From positions 17,957,501 to 18,021,500 of the forward strand of contig CM027381.1 of assembly GCA_015680905.1 (NCBI GenBank): DNA of 64,000 nucleotides, read 5' to 3'. Below are positions 22,481 through 32,350 of the stretch, piece after piece. The translations under genes and the position numbers were made by a program. The notes under the pieces are model-generated. The model searched no databases. It was not told where the DNA came from and worked only from the letters and a program-made list of their open reading frames with translations. The stretch comes from Coptis chinensis. Its lineage: Eukaryota > Streptophyta > Magnoliopsida > Ranunculales > Ranunculaceae. Positions within the stretch are counted from its first letter, which is position 1; each line of letters opens with the position of its first letter.

Positions 22481-22733
22481 GAGCGCCACCTATGCCTAAA
22501 CCGCCTGTTCCTCAATTTAGACCTGAGCGCATGCCGCGCCTTCACAAGACCAAATTCGAGCGCGACCCGCGCCTAAGTGCCTGGAACTCGAAATTCACTT
22601 GAGTGCAACCTGCGCCCATCTCAAGTGAAAAGTGAGCGCGCCCTACGCCTAAGTGCCTGGAACTCAATCATAGCCAGAGTGCACCCTGCGCCCTACCCAT
22701 GCATAGTTTGAGCGCACCCCGCGCTCTGACCCC
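22481..22733 (+). repeat. GC-rich repeats before A env-like ORF
   Basis: At least seven units near GAGCGCGACCCGCGCC, interspersed with GCCTAAGTGCCTGGAACTC. These are the same two motifs as in the gag leader at 17442-17720, but here the spacing is irregular. The block ends 78 bases before the probable env-like start at 22811. Confidence 0.85.
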
Positions 22734-22810
22734 TGTGGGCACGAAAAATTCTAATTTTTTTGTGGATTGTTCCAGGATCATTTGCAGTTGTTCTGGAGAG
22801 TAGTGTTGTG

Positions 22811-23755
22811 ATGAAATCCCCTCATATCATACCGGAACAATCTTTTGAAGACTTGTTCCAAAGTGACGCTTATGGTGCTTGGTTTCGCAAGGTTATCATA
22901 CACGTAGGCTGGGAACCGCTAATGGTAAGACCTGATGAACTTTATTCTCCCACACTTACATCTTATTTTTATGATAATTATAAGTTCTTTGATAGACCAG
23001 ATGGAGAACAAGTGTTCTCTATCACCATCGGGGATGAACCGATGGAAATTTCCAGGTTCTTGCTAGCCTTTGTTCTTGGACTTGTTATGCCCGCTGAAAT
23101 ACAAGACTCATGGGCCTATTTGGTAGATAATATGTACATGTATAACTATGAGGATTTGCATGAGAATTACGGAGCAGGAATCTTTAGGATAGAGGACCAA
23201 GGGGATTATAATGTCGCCCTTGGTAGCCTGTCTATGAACATGGGCACTGTTATGTTTTGGATCATGCTAAACATTAGAGGGGAATGGCATTATTTTTCTG
23301 TGAATGATGAAACTTGTGATATTTTCCTTGCTTTAGCTGGGGGACGTACACTCTATGATATTCCTCAGACCCTAATGTCTAGTTTAGCCCGAGCCCATAG
23401 CAAGAGGCATAAGTACCTTCTTATGCCTATTTTAATTTGCCGTATTATGCTATGTTTCTTCCCTAGTTTTTTGTGCCCGCTTCACGGATTGGGTTGGGGT
23501 TGATATTGTGAGACCCACCAATTATATTATTCGATCTTTCCGTGCAATGACTTGGCAAGGGTGGAGGATACAACCTCATCAGGTTGCACTTTACACCCCA
23601 TTCGACCAAGTGGCACTTGACATGTTAGCTATAATAGATGATAAGTGGTGTGAAGCCTGGCAAATCATCATGGCGTGGTAGGATGCGAAGGAACCTCATT
23701 TCTTTATTAAAGAGGATGAGGATGACGTTAAAATGGGAGTTAAGGTAAGTTTTTA
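22811..23755 (+). pseudogene. Element A env-like ORF
   Basis: Many Athila elements carry an ORF of uncertain role downstream of pol, often called env-like. ATG 22811 is chosen because MKSPHIIPEQSFEDLF aligns with the start of the second B ORF (MFIPKIIPDPSFEDLY). It continues with YSPTLTSYFYDNYKFFD, YLVDNMYMYNYEDLHENYG and RAHSKRHKYLLMPI. A one-base shift in the T-run near 23470 breaks the frame; the next frame continues RFTDWVGVDIVRPTNY to a stop at 23755, with one more TAG on the way. No signal peptide is obvious. The family resembles plant transposon proteins of the Transposase_32 type. Its product is not known to act as an envelope. Confidence 0.7.
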
Positions 23756-24554
23756 GTTCAGTTTGTGTCTGCTTATGTCCCAAGCAATTTGATTCTTGTT
23801 AACCCCATAATGGGTGGAACTCATATAGAGTTGTGTCTATTTTTCTTTTTCTATATTAGTATGTTTTAACCTTGTTTTGCAGACGTTCCAGAATTTCACA
23901 CGTTTCTATGGTATTTCTCTACCCTTTTTATTTAAATACTTTAAAGACAAAGCATGCTTCTTGTTTGGGGGGGGGGGGAGGGGCATAGAAATATGTGTAA
24001 TTAAGGCATCTGTTAGGATATAGATATGTACAATCTGCACTTGTTTTCTAGTAAAAATTCAAAATTTTCAAAAATATAAATAAAAAATTATGCTATACAC
24101 TTAGGAATATTGGTATTGTTTTCTTTCTCTATGCTCTAAATAATCTAGGAGTCTCACATAGCTTTTGCATTAGAATAATTTTTAGGAACTTAGGTTAATA
24201 TGTAGGTAATAATCTTTGCATTTATCTATAAATATATTACATGAGTATCTATGATTGTTTGGTAGTAAGTTTATGAAATCTAGGCTAGAGTACTTATTCT
24301 ACAAATCCTGTGAGAATATAGCCTAAAGCCTTATATGATTGAAATGTTTGAGAAATGACACAAGGGAGAAGTAAAATCCGGATAGAGAAATCACATGTCC
24401 ACTTGCTTGATCATTATACCATATCCTAAGCGAGAATTTAGGCCCTTTTTGGATCGATATAGCCAGAAATTCAAACTTATGAATTATTTTCCCCTAGTCG
24501 CTTCTATGAGCCTTTCTTTAGCCTTTCATAAACTGCAAATCCTTTATCCTGTTA

Positions 24555-24588
<34 letters not shown>

Positions 24589-25567
24589 GCCTACCCATTC
24601 TTTGAATGAGTCTGAGAATAGAAATGAAGAATATAAAATAGAAAGACCTTTGAAATCAAGAATTTGTTAGTCGCTTCAGATAAGAAAAGAAAGTTTCCAT
24701 CCAAATAAAAAATAATAATAAATAAATAAAAGAAAATAAAGAGTTAGAACTCTAAAAAAATAGAATCAAAGGAGTCAAAAGCCAAAGAAAAAGAAAAAAA
24801 ATATGGCTAAGGATGGAAACAAAGTGTAGAAGCAAAAGTAAAGAACAATGTTTTCTCTAGTTACATAATATGAAGACTTTATTATCTCAGACTTGTCCAT
24901 TTTGAATATACATTTTCTTCTTTCTTAAACCATCTCCTAATCCCCACAACACCTAATAAAGACCTCTAGCTCAATTAGGAATAGGTTAGTGTGATAGTAA
25001 GTGGCAGATGTATTTGATCGACTCCGGCTTTCTTGTGTGTCATTGAGATTATAAGGTAGAGTGTGCCCACTACACACTGGAGTAGCGAAACTTGAGCGGA
25101 AAAATTAGAGTATTTTTATCTTGACATTTATGTGAGGACCTACTTAAGGACGCTATTCCGAGTTTTCATAAACGGACCTGCTAGTGCATTTCATAGTAGT
25201 ACTCATTGTATATATGTTTATTCGTAGATGATTGATTATTATGCATATATTAGTTTAGGTTTCGACTTCATTATTCTGTATTCATTGCTAGTGAGATGTA
25301 TAGATAATTGAGAAATAAATAACGAAACAATAGTTTTATTTCTTAGTCGTTGTAGTATAGATGAAGTTTGTGAGTACCTTCACTGGAAAACTCTCATGAG
25401 GCTATAACTCGTCCGCTAGGGAATTCCTAATGGTTTAAGGCTTTGTCGCATATGGTCAATGCAATCGCACTTGGCAAAACGAGAGTAGTTAGAACTCTAT
25501 TTTTTGTCACTTATTCTAATTTCTCATATTTGCTTGAGGATAAGCAAAATGCTGTTTAGGGGTGGTT
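23756..25567 (+). other. Long 3' noncoding region of element A
   Basis: 1.8 kb without a convincing ORF. It aligns block by block with 32351-34139 of B. The best block (24386-24462, matching 33017-33095) differs at only about five of 79 positions. Another block of about 220 bases (24959-25190, matching 33530-33760) is similar throughout. It holds an internal polypurine-like run at 23963-23986 and an A-run of about 30 near 24557. It ends with a hairpin (25529-25548) and the terminal polypurine tract. Confidence 0.75.
25529..25567 (+). promoter_or_regulatory. Hairpin and terminal polypurine tract of element A
   Basis: TTTGCTT and AAGCAAA arms form a hairpin at 25529-25548. The purine-rich GTTTAGGGGTGGTT follows at 25554-25567, immediately before the 3' LTR. 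It would prime plus-strand synthesis. B has the same arrangement. Confidence 0.75.
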
Positions 25568-27057
25568 TGATAAGAGCCCAAAACTGTAGTTTAAACCCCC
25601 TAACAATAATACTTTTAGACCAATTATGCGAGTAATAAATAAGAGTTAATGTTGTTTACGTGCTTTTATGTATTTTAGGCATTGGAGTCAATTATGTGTA
25701 GAAATGTGTCACTTTGGCAAGATAAAGGAGGAAGAGTTGGTTGCTAAGAAGTTCTGTGATTAAAGGCTAAGATTCAAGGAGAAAAAGCCTTTTTAAAACT
25801 CGGTCAAAGCTGAAAAGTCAAAGTCAACGCGGGCAGAAACAGTGCACAAAAGTTAGTAGAACTTCCGAAGGCCGTATCTTTGGACTCAGACCTAGGAATT
25901 GGGCCTACCTTATGTCATAACAATCGGATCGGAAAGGGCTTTCTAATGGTCCAAACATTGACCCAATCAGAGGAGCAGAAGTGGACGAAACATCTATTGA
26001 AGAAAAATCCAACTGAAAAGGCCTTTATAGACTAAAGAAATTGGGTTTTGGGCTTGATTTTCCGGCCCAAAACATGGCTTCTCAGCCCATGCTAAAAAAT
26101 GTGGATCTTATCTCCTCCTTTTCAACACAGAAGACTTAACTCTTAAGCAAGTAGAAAATTAAGTGGCCATTAGAGCATAACTTTTAGATCTAGATTTAGA
26201 CTCCATTAATTAATTAGTTTTACTATCTTGTTTTAAATTCAGTTATTGAATTATTGTTATTGCTATTCATTAGATCAATAAAGTTAATTAGTTCTTCATA
26301 ATCTAGTTTCATTTTTATTAAATCATTGTAGTTTCAATTCATATATTTAGTTATTTATCATTATTAGTTCAATTAAATCTTGCATGATTAGATAAAGATC
26401 GTAAATTTATCATCTTTATATTATGTATTGTTTAATTTCAATGAAAATGAAAGTTTGATGAATCAAGGCTAAACCTCCATTAGAGGGGTTTGATGAAGCC
26501 TTGATGAAAACTTGTTTGTGTAGTGTAGAAATAGTTGTAATTGTCTATTCCACTCTAGAAGGTAGTTGATTTGCCATGAGAATGGGTTGAACTTCCTCAC
26601 ATGCTAGTCATTAGTTGGTAGAGATTGCCATGAATGATTAGGGATTAGAACGACTAATTCTTATCATAAGAACGTAAGAATTGGATTACAACAATCTATG
26701 ATAGTTTATTAAGTTGGATTCAAGGTAGATTCAATCCCCCCCTAATTCTTTATCTAGATTCAAATCTTAGTATTTCCGTCATTTCATTATTCATATCTTG
26801 TTTAGTATTTGAATTGACATTGTAGCATAATTCCCACATTACTCTCATTAACTTTGGATAGACTGATAACCTTAGAAAACGCCAATATATACTAAAGAAC
26901 TAGGAGTAGAACAAATCTTTTACTCCAAGTCTATTTCGATAGCATTTGAGAGTAGAAAAACTTTGATAAACATCACACGTAAAGTTTAGTTTTAGTTTTA
27001 CTTGCATTTAACTTTCATCATTTATTCGTGAGTAAAACTATCGTTTTACTTTTATCA
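25568..27057 (+). repeat. 3' LTR of element A (1490 bp)
   Basis: Same ends and order as 15808-17293. Differences by eye are mainly C/T and G/A transitions, concentrated in the first third. Confidence 0.94.
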
Positions 27058-28351
27058 CTTCGTATGTAGACATTGTTAATTTTTTAGTGTTTGAGATCAT
27101 TCTTGATATATGGACCAGGAATGAACGCAAGAGATTTTTGGCCAAAGTTAAAATTTACTACTGGGATGAACCTTACCTTTTTAAATATTGTGCGGATCAG
27201 ATAATTTGTCATTGTATTCCCCAATGGAAGCACAATTGAGTCTTATCCTTCTGCCATGGACAATCATGCGGGGGTCATTTTAGTGGAAAGAAAACTGCCG
27301 CCAAGGTTCTTCAATGCGGTTTTTATTTTGCTGACCCTATTTCAAGTTGCCCATGCACACTAGAAAGCGTGTATTAGATGTCAACAACTTGGGCATATTA
27401 CTCAACGTAATATGATGCCCTTAAATCCCATTCTTATAGTAGAGATTTTTGATGTCTGGGGTATTGATTTCATGGGTCCGTTTCCTGTTTTGCATGGTTT
27501 CATTTATATTCTTGTAGTTGTAGACTACGTTTCTAAATGGATTGAAGTCATTGCTTGTCATAATAATTATCATAAATTTGTAGTATTGTTTATGAAGGAG
27601 TATATCTTCTCACGTTTTGGCGTACCTAAGGCAATCATTAGTGATGGAGGAAAACATTTTTGTAATAGAGTTATTGAAGCTTTAGTCAAGAAAGATAGAG
27701 TTACCCATAAGGTGGCGACTTCGTATCATCTTCAAACTAGTGGTCAAGTAGAGGTGTCCAATAGAGAAATTAAAAATATTTTATAAACGACAGTTAATCC
27801 TGATAGGAAAGATTGGTCTAGACGCCTAATAGATGCTTTATGGGCATATAGAACAGCTTTTAAAACACCTATTGGTATGTCCCCTTATCGCTTAGTTTTT
27901 TGTAAACCTTGTCACTTGCCTGTTGAGTTGGAATACCGTGCCGTGGGCTATTAAAAGTCTTAATTTCAATATTAACGCCGTTGGTGTCAAGTGCAAATTA
28001 CAATTAAATGAGCTTGAAGAAATTCATAGCGATTCTTACGATTTAGAGAAGGATTATAAAAATAACATGAAACGTATTCATGATAAACATATTTTGCGTA
28101 AAAAGTTTGACCTTGGTCAAAAGGTTTTGCTATATAACTCACGTTTGTATATTTTTCTTGGTAAATTAAAAAGACATTGGTCCGAACCTTTTCTGGTTAC
28201 TGATGTCACTCCTCAAGGGGTAATTACCTTGGTAAATCCCAAGGACAACATTACCTTTCAAGTAAATGGCTAACACTTAAAACATTTACACGAATTACGT
28301 TCGCCCGCTATAGATGAAACCCTTCTACAAGACCCTGTTTATGAGGACTAA
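27058..28351 (+). pseudogene. Element B integrase (resumes after element A)
   Basis: The frame interrupted at 15807 resumes here. The N-terminal part contains RKRFLAKVKIYYWDEPYLFK and a zinc-finger-like stretch with C-H residues and a frameshift near 27230. The core open frame 27412-27786 shows the three catalytic acids: D in [10 protein letters not shown] in [10 protein letters not shown], and E in [16 protein letters not shown] follows at 27784. The region then continues [20 protein letters not shown], one shift near 27920, and the C-terminal domain (KFDLGQKVLLYNSRLYIF, SEPFLVTDVTPQGVITLVNP) to a final TAA at 28351. No chromodomain is seen, as expected for Athila. Confidence 0.9.
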
Positions 28352-28707
28352 CCTCTATGTTTGGTGTACTTCCTATATTAATTCCATATTTTGGGAGTAC
28401 TCCATTAAGGTAACCAGACCCTCGTTTCGGAGTGTGTGGTTGTAAGTGCCGGATCCTTAGCCCACGTTCATGTAATTCACGTGTTTTTTTCTTGAACTTT
28501 TTCTCATTTCTTTTGAGTAATGTTTCTCTATGGAGTGAATTAAATTTTTACTTGTTTTATTATTGTATTTTTCAAAATTAAATTTCATAAAAATTAGAAA
28601 ATATAAAACCCATAAATATTAGATAGATTAGAAAGTCTAGGGTATATGACTTTAAAATACCTTCTTTTTCACCACAACAAAAAAATTTCATCCTATTATA
28701 AAATTTT

Positions 28708-28720
28708 GTTTGGGGGTGGG
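28708..28720 (+). promoter_or_regulatory. Internal polypurine-like motif 1 in B
   Basis: GTTTGGGGGTGGG about 360 bases after the integrase stop. It matches the terminal tract at 34126-34139. Similar motifs follow each env-like ORF at 30750 and 32614. Confidence 0.55.
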
Positions 28721-29148
28721 TAATCACCCCACTTTGTTATCTCAACTTCCTATATTTGTTTATGTTGTTTTAAGTAGTATAGATTTGTGTGTCACAATCT
28801 AGTCATCTAGATTTCCTTTGCCCTCATAACTTCCACCATTTCATGTTACCCACGGTTAGATTTGAGTTTTTCCTAGATCATTAGATAACATTTTTCATGC
28901 TGATCATTTTCATAGCTCATTCGCAAAAATCGGACCGCTAACGAATTTGAAATCTTAGTTTTAAGTTTACGAAGCAACAGGACAGGATGGGTATTTCAAA
29001 AAAACATATTTGGGCTTGGGCCAAAATTCATTTTTCCACCCAACCCAAGATATTTACACCCCACCGACCATCCCATTTATAATCCAACACCACCCATTCA
29101 CTTCATCTTCTCAAACAAAATTAAACCTAACCTAAATCGATCCCAGGG

Positions 29149-29206
29149 AGCACCGCGCCTATCAAAATCTAAATCCAAGTGCACATCGCGCCCACATTGA
29201 AACACA
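29149..29206 (+). repeat. GC-rich repeats before first B env-like ORF
   Basis: Two or three degenerate units (GAGCACCGCGCC, GTGCACATCGCGCCC) about 80-140 bases before the ATG at 29287. A TATA-like TTATAAT lies at 29077-29083. Confidence 0.55.
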
Positions 29207-29286
29207 CCTTCTCCAAATATTTACAGCACCTTCCCCTAATCATCCCCTATTTAATCCCTTACCTGTATTCAAAATTCAACCATACA

Positions 29287-30461
29287 ATGGCCTGACCAGT
29301 CAAAATCATACCGGAATTCGCATTTAACGCGGAGATATTCCAGCCATTATATGGTACAGAGATGCATGCTGGAGGGTGGGATAGAATGTGGTACTCTACT
29401 GAGGAGTATTACCATGAGGATTTGGTGTTGTAGTTTTATCGGAATAAGAGGATACTTCCTTCAGGGAGGATGTTTGTGGATTTGGACGGAGTTCACATAG
29501 ATGTGACTCACGATTTGCTTGCTACCATCATTGGGATTACAAGTGAAACAGTTCACCTTAACCTTACAGAGATTCCAGTTTGATGGAGTGCATCAGTTGA
29601 TGCTAGAGACGCTGCTTGAGGGTCGATACAATGATCATTCTCACTGTGCCAAGCAGCAGTCACCTCGATTAACCAACTGGCTGTGACGCAGTGACTAGGA
29701 AAGAACCTCTGTAGCACTTTGAAGTCGAGTGACATCAGCTTGTCGTTCCTACACGTTCTTTGGGTTCTGCAGAACGGGAGGTATGGATTTTGCCTCATTG
29801 ATTTTATATGTGAAGAGCTTATGGCTGTAGGCCTGAGCACTGCACCCCTACCTATTTTAGTTATTAAGATTATGTTATCTTGGGGTTGCATGCCTGAGTT
29901 ACCTAGGACTCATATTAAGCTTCACTCAAACGCAAAGGCGTATAGTGACTGTGTCCAAAGGAATTGGACATTGCCTGAAAAGAGAGCTGATGGTATAGAT
30001 CAGGATGAGGATGAAGATGAATATCCTGTTTGTTTTGCTGAGAATGCTATGGATCGGCCCCAATTGATGGTTCATCGAGTGTTGAATTATGTATGATCCG
30101 ACTCAACCGCGAAACACCACTTTCTGATTTTGCACATTTTTCATTACTCCATAGCGGGATGTGTACTCTTTATGATCATCAGCAAAACCTAACTACGCTT
30201 TGGGAATCGATACAGAGGCGTCAGGGTTCCATTCAATGTGATCACCGCAACCTAGAGCATAACATTTGAACCATAGCCGACAACCACGCTGACATGCTTA
30301 ATTCTATAGAGAATATGGAAGAGGCGCATGCAGCTTTCCATGCCGAAGTCTTGAGGCGTTTGCCCCAGCTAGGAGGTTCGCCTTCTTCTTCTGATTCTAG
30401 ATGTGAGTGTCGTCATCGTCGTCCATTTGACGGTTCAGGACCTTCTTCTTCCCAGGGATAG
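29287..30461 (+). pseudogene. Element B first env-like ORF
   Basis: Begins MA-stop-PVKIIPEFAF, similar in layout to the two other env-like starts in the window. It continues GGWDRMWYSTEEYYHEDLVL, a TAG, then RMFVDLDGVHIDVTHDLLA. A degraded middle has stops and shifts (29580-29720). The C-terminal half (from 29719) reads LSFLHVLWVLQNGRYGFCLI, LPILVIKIMLSWGCMPEL, an acidic DQDEDEDEYP, and a Ser-rich end with SPSSSDSRCECRHRRPFDGS. It is a diverged relative of the second ORF at 31449, so B carries two copies of this gene type. Function is unknown. Confidence 0.6.
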
Positions 30462-31246
30462 CTTATTTATTTTACATTTGTTGTGATGAACTTGATTTAT
30501 TTCTGTTTTGTAATAACTATTTAATTTCCTTACTTATTGTAATTTATGTACTTTAGTTTAATTAATTGTTAATTTCATTTTTAGTTAAGTAGTTATTATT
30601 TATTTGTTTATGTGATTATTTATCTATGCACGTATTGTTAAATTTAATGAATGATTAATCACATATTCTTCACCATATAGTTTTTCTATTGAAATTCATC
30701 ATGTTTAGGTAATTAAATTGATCAATGTCATGAACCCCCCTCTCAAATTGTTTGGGGTGGTATATTTTAATATATGTGAACGTATGAAATTGAATGCCTT
30801 AAATCACATTTATATAAGTTTTAGTCCAAAATATATGAACCCTTGGGCCTTGTTAAATTAATTGGGACCACAATGTAATTAGATACCTGATATTTCAAGG
30901 AATTTCAAAGTTTCAAGGAATTTCATAAGTTAATCTAATATAGAAACCTATTATATATTTATGCAACCCATGGGCCTTGTTAAAATCAATTGGGATCCAT
31001 AATGTAATTAAGAACCTTAAATTTCAAGGAATGTCAAAATTTCAGGGAATTTCATAAGCTAATCATATATAGAAATTCCAAAAACTGAAATAGAATTCTT
31101 GTGTAGGAAACTATTCTTAAAATATGTTTTTTCACATCTTTTATTTTAGCAAAAATCCGGCCTTAGACTTAGCAACCAAACAATATAAAAAATAATCTCT
31201 AAGCATGTAGTTTCTTAACTGAAAACCCTAAACACATCGCTGCATC
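30462..31246 (+). other. Noncoding spacer between B env-like ORFs
   Basis: AT-rich spacer with a polypurine-like GTTTGGGGTGG at 30750-30760. It also has two copies of a ~110-base segment (about 30840-30945 and 30965-31065) sharing CCTTGGGCCTTGTTAAAT-like and ATTTCAAGGAAT-like phrases. No ORF. Confidence 0.5.
30750..30760 (+). promoter_or_regulatory. Internal polypurine-like motif 2 in B
   Basis: GTTTGGGGTGG about 290 bases after the first env-like ORF. Same core as the terminal tract. Confidence 0.5.
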
Positions 31247-31376
31247 TTAGAGCGTGCATGCGCCTCACACAAGACCAAACTTTGCATGCACTGCACTCGT
31301 ATTAATTTGGTATCAGCATTATTACTTCGCGCACCGCCCACCCAAGGGTTATTCCAAGTGCGCGCGCACCCTCACC
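31247..31376 (+). repeat. GC-rich repeats before second B env-like ORF
   Basis: Units near GAGCGTGCATGCGCC (31250), GCGCACCGCCC (31330) and GTGCGCGCGCACCC (31358), ending about 75 bases before the ATG at 31449. Confidence 0.65.
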
Positions 31377-31448
31377 GCCACACAGCAGGTTGGATTTCCA
31401 GGTTCCACTTTTCTAACTTCCAGTACTTCAATTCATTACTTGTTTGCT

Positions 31449-32350
31449 ATGTTTATTCCAAAAATTATACCGGATCCGTCTTTTGAGGATCTTTATCTGA
31501 ACGAGAAGTATGGTGCATACTTTGATGATATGATATTAGAGCACAAATGGGAGACCCTACTGGTAAGACATGATCAAACTTATTCTCCTGCACTTACTAA
31601 ATATTTTTATAAGCATGTTACCTTCTTTGACCTCTCCCATGGAGAAAGAGCCTTCAGAGTCATGTTAGATAACGAACCCTTTGAATTGACTAAGTACTTA
31701 ATTTCTTTTTCATTAGGAATTCCAACTGCTGCCCAACACACCCATATTGATTATATAGTTGATAATGACAACAATTATGATTGGGTAAACTTCCGTGAGA
31801 CATATGGTGTTGGTATATTTTGAGTAGAACACCAAGCCCAACATGATGTATCCTTAGGAAGCATGGCCCTCAATACGGGCCTTGCTATGCTTTTCCTTAA
31901 GCTTAATGTCCTAGGAGATTGACACTTTAAATATGCTGATTCCTGCGCATGCAACGCCTTCTTTGCTTTAGCCGAAGGGGTTGGTATTATGACATATCCA
32001 AAACCATAGTGGATGATCTTGCAAGAGCACAGACTGTAAGGCATCAGTACATTCTTATGCTAGTCACAGTCACACATATAATGACCTTCTTTTTCCCGGA
32101 ATTCTATACATGTTTCACTGATTGGGTTAAGGTTGATACAATGCGCACAACCAATGCTATAGTCCGTTCTTTACGTGCTATGGTTTGCCCTGGCTGGCGC
32201 CTACAACCTCACCTAATAGCCCCATGCACCCCGTCCTACCAAATTCCACTATATAGGTTGGCCAGGGTAGATGAAAACAAGATGAAGGCATAGACAGTAG
32301 TCATAGATATGCAAGACTTAAAGGAGCCTCATTTCACAAGTGACGAGTAA
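31449..32350 (+). pseudogene. Element B second env-like ORF
   Basis: Starts MFIPKIIPDPSFEDLYLNEK and runs open through WETLLVRHDQTYSPALTKYF and YIVDNDNNYDWVNFRETYGV to a TGA at about 31821. It then needs at least two corrections of stop or frame to continue with FFPEFYTCFTDWVKVDTM and RSLRAMVCPGWRLQPH to TAA at 32348. It is the closer relative of the single env-like ORF in A (collinear over the whole length). Identity of the two starts supports the chosen ATG. Confidence 0.7.

Larger units (their letters stand above)
15808..27057 (+). mobile_element. Athila-type retrotransposon A, inserted in element B pol
   Basis: LTRs begin TGATAAGAGCCC and end TTTTATCA. Internal order: primer site, GC-rich leader repeats, gag, protease, RT/RNase H, [no integrase], GC-rich repeats, one env-like ORF, 3' noncoding region, polypurine tract. 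Total length is 11.25 kb. It sits exactly between the RNase H and integrase coding regions of B, whose frame resumes after 27057. By eye the LTRs differ at about 11 of the first 175 bases, mostly transitions. A belongs to a different subfamily from B and C: the LTRs of the two types share only short stretches. Confidence 0.95.

Noticed and set aside
24395..24670. 91-codon ORF running through the poly-A
   Set aside because: Its Lys run is the A-run; the region aligns with noncoding DNA of element B that lacks the ORF.
29553..29891. 112-codon minus-strand ORF
   Set aside because: Antisense to the first env-like ORF; no motif.
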